64,000 bases of DNA from Linum tenue (Eukaryota; Streptophyta; Magnoliopsida; Malpighiales; Linaceae): NCBI GenBank assembly GCA_946122785.1, contig CAMGYJ010000011.1:18724001-18788000 (forward strand), read 5' to 3'. The notes below the pieces were generated by a model. The model was not told the DNA's origin, ran no database searches, and was given only the letters and a program-made list of their open reading frames with translations. Shown here piece by piece: positions 34,391 to 46,396 of this stretch (the stretch's first letter is position 1; each line of letters begins with the position of its first letter). A program made the translations under genes and the position numbers.

Positions 34391-34810
34391 GTGAAATTAT
34401 CCCTCAACGGCGAGGGCAAAGGCTTACGAGGTCGACTATATAAACAAAGTGGCTCTAACCCTAAACAAATAAATCTAAGCCGACCCTCCGATTTCCTCCT
34501 CCCATCTACGTTATTCTCTCCCCCAGTCCCTCCGTCTTCCTCCTCCCATTTACTTTATTCTCTCCCCCATTCTTCGTGTGACTGAAACCCAGAATCGAAA
34601 ATAAGAAAGAAGCAGACCTTAGTAGGTTGAGATTGTCGCCGGAGAATAAAAGAAGCATACCCGAGTAGGTGGAGATTGTCGCCGGAGGATAATCACTATC
34701 CTTTAGTTGCCTTGACAGCCTGACCCATTATACCTTCCTGTCCGATTATTCTTCTTCTTGCGTATTGCGTCCCACCACAAACGGAGGTAATAGCCCTAAA
34801 CCCTAACCTA
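34391..34810 (+). promoter_or_regulatory. Orphan promoter-like segment with TATA box and telo-box
   Basis: A TATA-like tatataaa (34437-34443) is followed within 20 bp by ctaaccctaaac, a telo-box of the kind found in promoters of plant translation and cell-growth genes. A CT-rich leader-like segment (34490-34570) contains two similar copies of a 'cctcccat..ac.ttattctctcccc' unit. Further aaccctaacc words lie at about 34800. No ORF of useful length follows, so the promoter looks detached from its gene. Confidence 0.45.
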
Positions 34811-35430
34811 ATCATCAAAGTTAATATTCGATGTTGGCCCAAAGGTCGTTCAACAGTTTCCTCGTTTTATTGTCTTGTTTGCTCTGGATTTAGCTGCGCT
34901 CGAGGCACAGTGGGAAGCCGCAATTTGTAGGACGTCTAAATATAGCACAGCATTTCAACAAATGTAGTTAACGTTTCCATAATGAATGTTATAGAACTTT
35001 ACTTCATTTTGCTGAAAATATTGTGCTACATTGACACCTACATGTTGTTGGACTTCCCCAAGGCAAGTACACTAGGTTGCTTTTAACTCTCCAAGCCCTA
35101 AGGAGGTACTTGGCACAACCCATGATGGTATGAGGCGACATGACCTGGGTAATGGTGGGGTTTTTTGTTTGGTCCACGAGATTGAACTCATTATGTAAGC
35201 TATGATCATCATTGTTAACAATCGATTTTGGATACAAATATTATTGTGGAACTAGAACCTCACGTGGTGCTTGTCCAGTTCTACTTATATAATCTGCGAA
35301 TTTTCTATTTCTTAATAATGGTGCTCCTGTAAACCACTAATTATAGTATATTAGATATTTGTGGTTAATAGTGGTGCTCCTGTTATAACTTTTGACCTTA
35401 GCAACTTTCTTCATTTTCTGAAAAATTTCA
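34811..35430. other. Unassigned DNA
   Basis: No recognised coding, RNA or transposon signal was found. A short direct repeat (ggtgctcctgt) occurs at about 35320 and 35380. Confidence 0.35.
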
Positions 35431-35434
35431 AAAC

Positions 35435-35512
35435 AGTCAAGTATTGAGTCGGAGCTTCAGTAGTCAGTACTCAGTACACATTTGACTAGGAAAAGTCTCC
35501 ATGATATTTTGT
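35435..35512 (+). repeat. Isolated copy of the mobile-ORF 3' flank
   Basis: The segment with aaaacagtcaagtattgag and ttgactaggaaaagtctcc matches the sequence just 3' of the ORF at 50871-51722 (about 51847-51902) and, inverted, 30590-30655. The ORF itself is absent here. Confidence 0.6.
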
Positions 35513-35519
35513 TTAACTA

Positions 35520-35852
35520 CGATTGATCCGTTCGAGACCTAGTGAAAATTAAATACGCTTAGAAATTTCCTTCAAATTTGATCACTAACACCGCATACGT
35601 TTAGAAAACTAAATACATTTATTAAGCTTTTAACCCTAGCTGGAATGGTCTAGTGCTTGGCCCATTAACCCCGCATGCATTAAGCCCACGAGAGCCGTAA
35701 TTGGATCCAAGATCATATTGCAGTATTCTAAACCCATTAGAGTAGGTTATTTCACAAACACAAGTTAAGATAACTATGAACCCACAATTCGATTGAAATT
35801 ACCTCTTGGTCATCTTCTTCCTCCGGTTGAAACGATCCCAAAACGGAATACA
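35520..35852. repeat. Low-copy repeat, left copy, part 1
   Basis: It matches 47945-48280 closely, including ggcccattaaccccgcatgc and cacgagagccgtaattggatcc. It is interrupted at 35853 by an LTR element and resumes at 41868. The right copy is unbroken. Confidence 0.85.
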
Positions 35853-37271
35853 TGACACGCTACGACATAACTCCTAACAATGGCCAAGTGTAACCAATGA
35901 AAGGGACTGCAGTATAGTGGCACAAGTAATAAATATCGAATCCACGAGTCTCTAGAGTTACTATTACTCAGCTTCAGTTCATTATCTAGCAAACTAGATT
36001 AAGGATTGATTTACTAAACTACTCTACTGACTACTCTACTAATTACAAGTTGGGAACTCACTTAGGTATGATTCCCCCTAGCTCCTCAATTAGGTCCAAG
36101 TTGCAATTACCTTTGGTTGATCTACTGTAGATTAAACTGCGGAAGATCCTAAATTAGCTTAGAATCTCTTAAGCTGACCAAGCCCTCTTAGACAGAAAAC
36201 CCGGCAGGCGACTAGCCTTCACCAGGATAGACTGCTAAGGCGATTCACACAGATCTCCACTACTGAAATGAATTCCAGTACAAAGCAATGAATTGATTGA
36301 CTCTCGCACAACCAATTCACCACTATCAATCAAGGAAGCTCTCTTAACCTAATCAGATTCTATCTATCATAGGTTAAAGCAGAAATCAAGAGAATTTGAT
36401 CAAGATTCAATTGACTCAATAAATCATGCCTCAATCGATTATAATCAAACAATATAGCATCCAAAACTTCATACAAGAAAGATCCTTTCACATGGAACTA
36501 GGGTTCCTCAAAACCTAAGTGAAGGGAAGTTACTCCATGGAGAAGAGAGAGACTGCAGAAATCAGATCTAGATCTTCAATCTCCATCTCCAAGCTTGATT
36601 CCCGAGCTCCAATGGCGAAGAAATCCTCCAAAATAGCTCCAAGAATGTTCCCAAGTCGCTCTCTCTAGGGTTCGTCCCTTGGGTGTTTGGGAACCAAAAC
36701 CCAGCTCTCTCTTTCCTTTGACTCGAATCTGCCTCAAAAACCTAATTCTGGGCGAAATACGGGCTGAATTACGGTATTAATTCTTCCATGCGCGTATTTT
36801 GCCCAAAATGCGCGTTTTGGTTAAGTTTCAGCGCATTCAAGGCTCCTCTCGGCAGTGAAAATACGGGCATGGGAGGGGAAATTACGGTCGTATTTCTCCT
36901 GCCCGTATTTCTTCCTCCGCTTTTGTTTAATGCGTCGTTTCTCCCTCATCTGGACTCCGAATCAGGCCCCGTTTGATCTCAGACGCTCGTAGTCTCGTCC
37001 TCTTTCTTTTCATGACAAGATTCCATGATTATTTGTCCATAATATGAAGTATAAATTCATTCTTCCTCAGGTCATGCTCATGTTTCTTCTCCCAAATTGC
37101 CAAATGATCTCCGATTGACTTGAAACTTGCGCCTATGCTTCAATTTACATGCTAGGACCTGAAATGTGACAAAGGAACACAACCTAGCGTAAAATAGTCC
37201 AACAAAGCAAAAACGCAAGGCAAAATTATCAATAATCGAGGGTGCAAACATGTGCAAATACGACGTTATCA
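35853..37271 (-). repeat. 3' LTR of the older non-autonomous element
   Basis: On the minus strand it starts TGATAACGTCG at 37271 and ends GCGTGTCA at 35853. It is 1419 bp. It contains the tttcaggtcctagca landmark and acgggc/ acggtcgta words at about 36765-36910. Confidence 0.92.
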
Positions 37272-37290
37272 AATTCCCTCACACTTAACC
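37272..37290 (-). other. Polypurine tract of the older non-autonomous element
   Basis: On the minus strand ggttaagtgtgagggaatt abuts the LTR start. It matches the ggttaagtgtgggggag tract of the younger element, with an A inside the G-run. Confidence 0.85.
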
Positions 37291-39040
37291 GTTTGCTTGT
37301 TCCCAAGCAAACCAAGTCAGATACAAGGTAAGCTCACAACATTTTAATTATGCAACCCTTGGGGACATATCATATCGGCACAAAAAACGTGAATCATACT
37401 GGCTTTTAGACATCAACACATGAACAACTTCAACAGCAACCTCGACAACCACCACAGAGGACATTCGAGTGCAGTCGGGCAAAGGAAGAGTCTCCTTCTG
37501 TTCACCAACCAACATAGATTTGACTCAACCACTTATCCAAGACAGTCACCTCATGCATAAAACTCAATACATCATAATTTAGACTAAGCAATCTAGGTCC
37601 TCGCCAGGGTAAAGAGTATAGAGAATATAAGAAAATGAATCGCTCACTCTCGACCAGTGGGGTCCGGACAATTTGATGCGAAAAATGCGCATGCTTATTC
37701 TCTCAATCCCTAACATCTCTTCACCATGATGGCAACCTCTAAATGTTAGAGTTCACATAAGGGATGTCACCACTAACTAATCCAGAGGTCTTAGACATAG
37801 GTTCAGATGACTGGCTAGGGTCTTGAACATGGGGAAAGGCCTTTTAGGTCGTGGAAGTATTAATAACACAAGGTTCCACAATTCCAAACCCAACACATTC
37901 ACAGCCATTCAAACCACTTACTTTCTTTCTGCCATTCTGCATTACTCAAATTCTCTAGAGCACAAGAGCGAAGGAGGTCACAATAATGTTAGTATTTCTA
38001 AGTCGGACTACTAAGAAACACTAATTAATGAGCATGATTCAGATTTTTTGTAGTGGCTCTCTTTAGCTTTCATCCATTTTTTCCTTCTTATTTTCATTTC
38101 TTGAGAGAACCACCACCTCTGCACATTTTTCAAACACATGCCCAACTTTTTTAAGAACTACCTCCAACCCTCACATTATTTTTAGCAAAACAGCAGAGAA
38201 CATGCAAAAACCACTCCGTGGAACCTTCTAAGAGATGCAAAAGGGTGATTTTCCAGTGTAGACCGAAAAGAAAGGAAATTACACGGCTCAAAGGGCCTGA
38301 CTAGAGGGTATGACACACCAGGATAGTCAATTTGGTCGTGGGCTAATCCTATGCCTCCATCATCTTAGCTAGTGACAACGTGAATGCTACAGATCATGGA
38401 AGAGGGAACTATCGCACAAGAAAGAAACTAGCAGACTCAAATCTCACATGGCTACCTATATGCTCTATCTCTCATTCTGATTCCCTGAACTAGATGCATA
38501 AACAAATGTCAAGAACAAGTTATCAATCCAAGTCACAGTTGGTAAGCAAACAGTTGAAAAACTGAACCCCTACACAACTCTACTGCACGTCTCAGTCATC
38601 ATTATAGGTTGTCCTAGTCACAATCCAGTTGTCATGCATTCATTCGAAAGCCATTCGATTCACCAATTAAACCCACAATGCCAATATGATCAAGCAAACA
38701 ACAGTACTTGGAGCCCTCAACTCTCAAGATTTGGACAGTGGACTAGGTTCCAAGCACACACACAGCCAAACATTCACCCGCATACATAATCGAACATCCC
38801 CCCCACACTTAAGCACGACATTGTCCTCAATGGAGGAAAGATAAGGAGGGTAGAACGAAGTTACCAAATCAAGGGTGAATGATGGTGGACGGGGCAGGCG
38901 GTGCATTCTAGGAGGAGAGCGTAGTCGGAACACAAACACCCCACAAAATCTCACAAAGGTTGAGTTATTGACTCTAAAATCAAAGAACAAAACTGACTCA
39001 ATCGAGGAGAAATAGAGCAAGAAATGCAAACCGACTGGTT
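37291..39040 (-). other. 3' noncoding region of the older non-autonomous element
   Basis: This runs between the polypurine tract and the ORF. It includes an internal polypurine-like tract at 38798-38815 and, near 39035-39055, the gttgggttgcctcccaac hairpin just 3' of the ORF. Long stretches correspond to 60200-61970 in the younger element. There is no coding potential. Confidence 0.8.
38798..38815 (-). other. Internal polypurine-like tract
   Basis: The minus strand reads gcttaagtgtgggggggga, near-identical to the true polypurine tract 1.5 kb downstream. It is conserved at 60443-60460 in the younger element. Confidence 0.6.
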
Positions 39041-39092
39041 GGGTTGCCTCCCAACAAGCGCTTCTTTCACGTCGTGAGCCGGACGATGGCTC

Positions 39093-40281
39093 CTATGTTT
39101 CGGTCCACCTCAGAACCTCTTTGAAGTTGAGGTTCTCGTCGATGAGGTGGAGTCTCAAGTCACGAGCATGTGGTATGACAGGTGATGGAAGCTCGTGCAC
39201 TCGATGTGGATGAAGCCTCCACCCTCGAGACCTCTTCTTCTCTTCTCTCGTCTCATTGCCCCAAGCCAGATATGACAACATCAATTGACCACCATCGCAT
39301 CCACCAAGAGGGACCAATGTCGATGTGGCCTTGGTCTGGCAAAGAGACACTGCAAATGGGTCCTTGCTAAGCAATTCCTCGAAGTTTGGTGGAGATATCA
39401 AATGTAACTCATGGCCGGTGCAAGCCTCTTCCACCTCAACTTCGTCCTCGGCCTGGACGCCAATTGCTTCTTCAACCTCCCTTCCTTCTTCATGTGGTAT
39501 TACCCCTGGGAAATGATCAAGAACTCCTTCTGCTTCACTTTCGTCATCCTCCACAACTTCTTTCGGCACCCTTTCTTGCTCTTCTTCTTCCAGCACGGAT
39601 TGGAGGGCAAGCCGCCAAGCAATTTCTTTGATGAGGTCCTCTTGCACCTCCTCACTCATGCCCGCCTCTTCAAATCTTAGTGGGATGTGGGAAGGTGTGG
39701 TCGGCTACGACAGGACATTCCTGATCATGATCATCACGGGAGCTCTCCGTGACAACTTCTGTGTGCTCCACACTGTCTTCGTAGCCTTCTTCTTCCTCCT
39801 CATCTTCTAGTATCGTAGCCGAAGGGTGATCTTGATCAGACTGTGCATAAGATTTCTCAAGATCATCGAGGCTCCTCTTAATGCTTAGGAGGATCTCCTC
39901 TATTTCACGATAGGCCTGGGTACAAAGATCCATCCTGGAGCATGATCTCTCACTGTCTCAAGCAAACTGCTCCATGAGAAGCCTCAATTCATAGTTTGGA
40001 TCTGGCTGTGGAGCGTAGCATGGCTCTGCAGAATGACCCGTGAAGGCCGTCATGGGTAACTCCAGCTCCGATGGCCCTTCTGGTTGTGGGAGAAATTCTT
40101 CTTGATAAGGAGGTTGTTCTTGATATGCCCAGGGGTTCGGTTGTTCTCCGTAGTAAGGGGGTTGGAACTGGAACCCGAATCCACAGTCTTCTCCTCCTTG
40201 ATTGCTCCAGGGAATCTCGGGGTAATACCACTCGGATGGTGCTGGATACCCCCAATGATTGGAGAAGCCATGAGGATCCAT
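39093..40281 (-). pseudogene. Orphan acidic ORF of the older non-autonomous element, broken
   Basis: The minus-strand start MDPHGFSNHWGY at 40281 matches the intact ORF at 59029. The frame meets a TGA near 39958 where the intact copy has CGA, resumes in the same frame (39933-39670), then shifts near 39665 and continues from MSEEVQEDLIKEIAW to the stop at 39093. The N-terminal third is rich in Y, W, P, Q and G, the middle is strongly acidic, and the C terminus has DLRLHLIDENLNFKEVL. No known domain is recognised. Conservation with the intact copy despite LTR divergence suggests selection on this ORF during family spread. Confidence 0.9.
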
Positions 40282-40387
40282 GATTCAGATCTGCACCAAC
40301 AAAAACACCCAAGTGAAAAGCAAGGGTGGAAAAGAAAAGAAAAACGCTAAAGTAACAAACTTCTGCTTTTCCTAATACTCTAGAAAG

Positions 40388-40405
40388 TCCCCGGCAACGG
40401 CGCCA
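40388..40405 (-). other. Primer-binding site, tRNA-Asp
   Basis: The minus strand reads TGGCGCCGTTGCCGGGGA beside the 5' LTR, the same site as in the younger element and in the gag-protease element. Confidence 0.93.
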
Positions 40406-40411
40406 AAAACT

Positions 40412-41867
40412 TGAAACGCTATGACACAACTCCTAACACTGGCCAAGTGTAACCAATGAAAGGGACTGCAGTGTAGTGGCACAAGTAATAAATATCGAAT
40501 CCACGGGTCTCTAGAGTTACTATTACTCAGCTTCAGTTCATTATCTAGCAAACTAGATTAAGGATTGATTTACTAAGCTACTCTACTGACTACTCTACTA
40601 ATTACAAGTTGGGAACTCACTAAGGTATGATTCCCCCTAGCTCCTCAATTAGGTCCAAGTATTCCCCCTAGCTCCTCAATTAGGTCCAAGTTGCAATTAC
40701 CTTTGGTTGATCTATTGTTGATTAAACTGTGGAAGATCCTAAATTAGCTTGGAATCTCTTAAGCTGACCAAGCCCTCTTAGACAGAATACCCGGCAGGCG
40801 ACTAGCCTTCACGGGTATAGACTACTAAGGCGATTCACACAGATCTCCACTACTGAAATGAATTCCAGTACAAAGCAGTGAATTGATTGACTCTCGCACA
40901 ACCAATTCACCACTATCAATCAAGGAAGCTCTCTTAACCTAATCAGATTCTATCTATCATAGCTTAAAGCAGAAATCAAGAGAATTTGATCAAGATTCAA
41001 TTGACTCGATAGATCATGCCTCAATCAATTATAATCAAACAATATAGCATCCAAAACTTCATACAAGAAAGATCCTAACACATGGAACTAGGGTTCCTCA
41101 AAACCTAAGTAAAGGGAAGTTACTCCATAGAGAAGAGAGAGACTGCAGAAATCAGACCTAGATCTTCAATCTCCATCTCCAAGCTTGATTCCCGAGCTCC
41201 AATGGCAAAGAAATCCTCCAAAATAGCTCCAAGAATGTTCCCAAGTCGCTCTCTCTCTCTCTAGGGTTCGTCCCTTGGGTGTTTGGGAACCAAAACCCCG
41301 CTCTCTCTTTCCTTTGGCTCAAATCTGCCTCAAAAACCCGATTCTGGGGGAAATACGGGCTGAATTACGATCGTAATTCTTCCCTGCCCGTATTTTGCCC
41401 AAAACGCGCGTTTTGGTTAAGTTTCAGCTCATTCAAGGCTCCTTATCGGCAGTGAAAATACGGGCATGGGAGGGGAAATTACGGTCGTATTTCTTCTGCC
41501 CGTATTTCTTCCTCCGCTTCTGTTTAATGCTTCGTTTCTCCCTCGTCCAGACTCCGAATCAGGCCTCGTTTGATCTCAGACGCTCGTAGTCTCGTCCTCT
41601 TTATTTTCATGACAATAGTCCATGATTATTTGTCCATAATATGAAGTATAAATGCATTCTTCCTCAGGTCATGCTCGTGTTTCTTCTCCCAAATTGCCAA
41701 ATGATCTCCGATTGACTTGAAACTTGTGCCTATGCTTCAATTTACATGGTAGGACCTAAAATGTGACGAAGGAACACAACCTAGCGTAAAATAGTCCAAG
41801 AAAGCAAAAACTCAAGGCAAAATGATCAAGAATCGAGGTGCAAACATGTGTAAATACGACGTTATCA
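40412..41867 (-). repeat. 5' LTR of the older non-autonomous element
   Basis: It is 1456 bp, 37 bp longer than its partner. This is explained by a 31-bp tandem duplication (40630-40660 and 40661-40691) and a 6-bp CT-repeat expansion near 41240. It carries the palindrome gaattacgatcgtaattc at about 41362-41380. Confidence 0.92.
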
Positions 41868-41912
41868 ATACACCTACCTGGAAAATGAACGAAAAATTAA
41901 ATAAATAAAGGG

Positions 41913-42885
41913 TGATATGATCCCAAGAGGATCGATATGCAAGTCAGAACGGATTGAGCAACAAGCCATCTCAACTACTTATTATAATTCTGAATTTTTG
42001 TTAAGTCATTTAACAGTTTCAGGTTACCTAGTTTACACGTATGGAACGTTTTATTGGCTTGATTGAAATTCAACTTCGAGGGCTTGCTGTGAAGATAAAG
42101 TCATGATCTACATAATGGAGTGTTTTGGAGCTCAAACAAAAACCCAGAGCATTGTTTTTTAAGGCCCTCAAAAGGGTATGTCAGAACCGGAAAAAGACCA
42201 AAATCTGCCTAAGTAAAGAGACCAATCTGGGTACCCCACTTTGAAGGTCAATTCGTGTGGAGTCAGTGGGAGTCAATCTAAAAGGGCTTTGCTACATCAA
42301 TCTACAAGTTTCATACTACAACGAAGAGCCATTGGATGACTGGATTGAAGATTGGAAGGCCTCGAACGAACGCGCCAAAGATCGTGTCAAAGTTGTTTTT
42401 CTCCTGTCTTTGGAATCAAAATCCGAATCTGAATCCTTATCGGATAAGGATTACTAGACTCTTTTGAGTTTGAATTCTTTTCCGAGTTTGTTTTGGTTAA
42501 TTTGATTTGTATTGCTTCAAAGACTTCCTTATGAGTTGTTAGGATTAGGTCTACTTAAGTTCAATTGTTCGTTGTAAATTTCAGTTTTTATGCATTGTCG
42601 AATACGAAGTTAAATTTGGTTCATCTTGCTTGTTGGCTTGACGAATTGGGTTGATTGCTTAGTGGGTTTCTAAGAAATTGTTAGCTTGTATTGAGCTGCT
42701 ATTCACGTTGCTCGTGGCCAAGCCTCTACCATAGAGATCGAGCCTTTCTCCCGTGTGAGAATTGCACGAAATCTTCCATCGAAAACCTACCCAAACACCT
42801 TGTTCTTTTTCGAGGAAGAGTTGTGCTTCACATCAACTCTTTGCTACGCCATTCTGAATTAACAGACCCATCTTAGGGCTCATCA
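41913..42885 (+). repeat. 5' LTR of the chromovirus-like element
   Basis: It begins TGATATGATCCC and ends GGGCTCATCA, and is followed by a primer site at 42888. Confidence 0.93.
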
Positions 42886-42887
42886 AG

Positions 42888-42906
42888 TGGCATCATCGCC
42901 TGGTTC
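42888..42906 (+). other. Degenerate initiator tRNA-Met primer-binding site
   Basis: TGGCATCATCGCCTGGTTC differs at three positions from the TGGTATCAGAGCCTGGTTC that follows the copia 5' LTR in this window. Confidence 0.8.
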
Positions 42907-43035
42907 AACTCAGAGGCAACCACGGGGAAGAAGGATCGACCTGTTGCGGCAAGAACAAGGCATAAAGATCTGATTTCCCTGCGGAAATCTGACGAGTCCA
43001 AATCTGACGACGAATACCAAGTTATTGAATCTTCG

Positions 43036-44045
43036 ATGACGGGACAGCAGTTCAACATAGAGGAGCTTTTAGCCCAGATTGATACGCAATTCCAAGCGCA
43101 ATTGGGCCAGCTCAAGCGCGAAATCATCAGAAGTTTGACGCAATTGCCCTACCTGAAAACAACATCAGAGCAGGGTTCGTTCCAGGTCAGGGAAATCAAG
43201 CTGGAAACCAAGAATTACTGGGCCGAATCGAGGAATTAGAGCGTCGGTTGGTAGTGGCAGAACCTAATTATGATCATCAACATCGAGTACGACGTGTCCC
43301 CGAGAAGCAGAGCCGCTAGCAATTCCACCGGGAATCAAACTTCAATTTTGGAGTTTCAGAGCACGACTAACGCCGCACCTTACCTGGATTGGGAACGCAA
43401 TTTGATGCTCTTCTTCTAGTGTGGAACTTACACCGAGCAGCAGAAGGTAAGTTTGGCTACTTACGAATTCGCTGACTATGTTGCTCAGTGGTGGGAGTAG
43501 GTTCGTCTTCGACGGCGACAAAACTTGAAACCAGAGATTACAGACTAGGAAGAACTGAGTGGGTTGATGCACGATCGTTTCATACCTACCTATTATCAAC
43601 GAGAACTCCACAAAGCTTTGCAAGGAATTTGGCAGGGAGGAAGGAGCGTGGAAGACTACTTTCGTGAGCTCGAGTTACTCTTAATGCGAGCCAATGTGAG
43701 AGAAGACAGAGAAGCAACGATTGGCCGATTCCCTCATGGTTTGAATCGTGAGATTCGAGAAGAAGTGGAGTTAAGGTCTTTTGTTGACCTGGAAGAAGCG
43801 TTGCATCTCGCCATCAAAGTGGAGAAGCAATAGAAGATGGGGTCCGGTAGAAGGTTCACCCTAACGGCCAAACCGGTAGCACATGCAAATCTTGAACCCG
43901 ATTGTCTCAATCACGGCTGGAAGCTCCCAAATTGGCGTCCAAAATTATCAATCCAGCCCCTGCTGAATGATCGGGGGGAATCTAGTGCTTCAAGTGCAAA
44001 GAAAGGGGGCACAAGGCCAATCAATGCACCAATTCGAAAACTCTG
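43036..44045 (+). pseudogene. gag: Chromovirus-like gag, disrupted
   Basis: The core at 43440-43833 reads YEFADYVAQWW, MHDRFIPTYYQRELHKALQ, SVEDYFRELELLLMRANV and FPHGLNREIREEVEL, the usual gag core of Tekay/Del-like chromoviruses. In-frame TAG codons lie near 43498 and 43547. The zinc knuckle (CFKCKERGHKANQC, 43986-44027) is in a different frame from the core, so a frameshift lies between 43833 and 43986. The knuckle frame is continuous with the protease. Confidence 0.88.
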
Positions 44046-44123
44046 ATCGTCAGGGACGGTGAGTACCTCACCGACGATGAAAAAGGAGTTGGTGACGAAG
44101 AAGACATTGACGAGGAGATTGAA

Positions 44124-44597
44124 ATGGAAGAAGCTCCAACTGGGAAGCTGATGGCAGTCAGCAGGAGAGCCCTTACCGTCGAAAACTCACCAGATGAAGA
44201 TCAGAGGTACAACTTGTTTCACTCTAGGTGTAAGGTCGCCGGAAATTTGTTGTCACTAATCGTCGATGGGGGTAGTTGTGTTAACGTCATTAGCCAAGAC
44301 GTGGTGACAAAGCTCGGATTGAGCACAACCAGACATCCTGAACCTTACAATCTACATTGGCTCAATTACTATGGCGCAATTCGAGTCACGAAGCAAGCCA
44401 ATGTGAGTTTTGAGATCGGAGCCTACAATGATGAACTCGAATTTGATGTGGCTCCAATGCAAGCTGCTCATTTGCTGTTAGGGAGACCCTGGCAATTTGA
44501 ACGTGGAGTAACACACGATGGAGGCACCAACTGTTACAAATTCAGGCGCCATGGTAAAAGAGTTGTGATGAAACCTCTCTCGCCGGAAGATGTATGA
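44124..44597 (+). pseudogene. Chromovirus-like retropepsin
   Basis: The frame has SLIVDGGSCVNVIS (the catalytic Asp in a DGGS context typical of this lineage), then LHWLNYYG, VSFEIG and LLLGRPWQFERGVTHDGGTN, the conserved C-terminal protease block. The domain itself looks intact and in frame with the gag zinc knuckle, but the polyprotein is broken upstream and ends at 44597 instead of entering reverse transcriptase. The remaining 44598-45403 has no recognised domain. Confidence 0.85.
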
Positions 44598-45403
44598 GAC
44601 GATCAGAGGCAATTGGAAGAAAGTCGAGGGCGGTCAAAGGGGGATTCCAGTTGAAAACGATCTGAAGGATCCCATACTACATACCTAGTAGCTCGACGCT
44701 TCATGCTAACTGGGTATAAGAAGGAAAGGAAGCCTCGGCGTCGACTCTGCAAGTTCTCGCCGGAGCAGAGTAGGAGAGAGGGGAGATTGGGTGGAACTCT
44801 GAGAAGCGATCAGAACCCGACCAACGACCCCAACACAATCCAGGACATACAGGGAAGCTTCACCACTCGTTCGCTTGGGTCAATTACAGCTGAATTGATG
44901 GATCAAAATCACACGAAAACACCCCTGCACGAGCACAAACACAAGGAGAAAATGGCGGAATGGGTTGGGCAGTCTGGGGGTGATTCAACACCAATTGTTG
45001 ATGAAGAATCGTCCTATGCCGTCACGAGAAGATTTCAGGACCATCTAATTTGCCTGGCAAAGTCTGGGTTAAAACGCCCAAATTGGGATTAAAACTTGGA
45101 GGTGCTGGAAGTTTTAAACCCGACAATGGCGGGAAACGAAGAAGGGACGATTCGATGGAGGATGTAACGATTCGAGGATCGAGACCCCTCCAGAACTTCT
45201 ATTCAAGGCCAACCTCTTCTAATGGTGACACTGAATTATGCTACAGAACCTTGATATCAAAAGCCCCAATTTCAAGCTTTAAGAACACTAACCTAGTTCT
45301 TCAGAACTACGCGCTTGAGCAGCCCTTTTCAGATCCTATTTGAGATCAATTTTGTGAGCGATTCAAGCAGAAGAAGAATCAAGTGTTGAGGGAAACACTT
45401 TTT

Positions 45404-45417
45404 CAAGGGAGGGGGCC
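45404..45417 (+). other. Polypurine tract of the chromovirus-like element
   Basis: AAGGGAGGGGGCC lies directly before the 3' LTR start at 45418. Confidence 0.8.
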
Positions 45418-46391
45418 TGATATGATCCCAATAGGATCGATATGCAAGTCAGAACGGATTGGGCAAGAAGCCATCTCAGCTACGTATTATAATTCTGAAT
45501 TTTTGTTAAATCTTTTAACAGTTTCAGGTTACCCAGTTTACACGTCTGGAACGTTTTATTGGCTTGATGGAAATTCAACTTCGAGGGCTTGCTATGAAGA
45601 TAAAGTCATGATCTGCACAATGGAGTGTTTTGGAGCTCAAACAAAAACCCAGAGCATTTTTTTTTTTTCAAGGCCCTCAAAAGGGTATGTCACAACCTGA
45701 GAAGACCAAAATCTGCCCAAGTATGGAGACCAATCTCGGTACCCCACTTTGAAGGTCAATTCGTGGGGAATTAGTGGGAGTCAATCCAAAAGGGCTTTGC
45801 TACATCAATCTACAAGTTTCATACTACAACGACGAGCCATTGGATGACTGGATTGAAGATTGGAAGGCCTCGAACGAACGCGCCAAAGATCGTGTCAAAG
45901 CTGTTTTTCTTCTGTCTTTGGAATCAGAATCCGAACCTTATCGGATAAGGATTACTAGACTCTTTTGAGTTTGAATTCTTTTCCGAATTTGTTTTGGTTA
46001 ATTTGAGTTGTATTGTGTCAAGGACTTCCTTATGAGTTGTTAGGATTAGCTCGAGTCTACTTAAGTTCAATTATTCGTTGTAAATTTCAGTTTTTATGCA
46101 TTGTCGAATACAAAGTTAACTTTGGTTCATCTTGTTTGTTGGCTTGACGAATTGGCTTGATTGCTTAGTGGATTTCTAAGCAATTGTTAGCTTGTATCGA
46201 GCTGCTATTCACGTTGCTCGTGGCCAAGCCTCTACCATAAAGATCGAGCCTTTCTCCCCTGTGACAATTGCACGAAATCTTCCATCAAAAACCTACCCAA
46301 ACACCCTGTTCTTGTTCGAGGAAGAGTTGTGCTTCACATCAACTCTTTGTTGCACCATTCTGGATTAAGAGACCCATCTTAGGGCTCATCA
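45418..46391 (+). repeat. 3' LTR of the chromovirus-like element
   Basis: It begins TGATATGATCCC and ends GGGCTCATCA. It is one base longer than the 5' LTR, with scattered substitutions. Confidence 0.93.
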
Positions 46392-46396
46392 AAGGT

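Larger units (their letters stand above)
35853..41867 (-). mobile_element. Non-autonomous LTR retrotransposon, older copy
   Basis: LTRs (35853-37271 and 40412-41867) flank an internal region with a tRNA-Asp primer site at the right and a polypurine tract at the left, so the element reads leftward. ATACA is duplicated at 35848-35852 and 41868-41872. The single ORF (40281-39093) is homologous to the intact ORF of the element at 57410 but carries a stop and a frameshift. No zinc knuckle, protease, reverse transcriptase or integrase is present. The LTRs differ by roughly 5% by eye plus a 31-bp duplication and a 6-bp CT expansion in the right one, so insertion is much older than that at 57410. Confidence 0.93.
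41913..46391 (+). mobile_element. Non-autonomous Ty3/gypsy chromovirus-like element (gag and protease only)
   Basis: The LTRs are 973 and 974 bp (41913-42885, 45418-46391). The flanks AAGGG (41908-41912) and AAGGT (46392-46396) form a 4-of-5 duplication. A diverged initiator tRNA-Met primer site follows the 5' LTR and a purine tract precedes the 3' LTR. Gag and protease match chromovirus-type (Tekay/Del-like) proteins, but no reverse transcriptase, RNase H or integrase is present in the 2.5-kb interior. The paralogous repeat at 48300 lacks the insert. LTR differences are scattered (a few per cent), so it is of moderate age. Confidence 0.9.

Noticed and set aside
39182..39810. Plus-strand open frames opposite the older element's ORF (and their mirror at 59374-60088)
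   Set aside because: They are antisense shadows of the acidic ORF. Glu-rich coding sequence gives Leu/Phe/Ser-rich open frames on the opposite strand.
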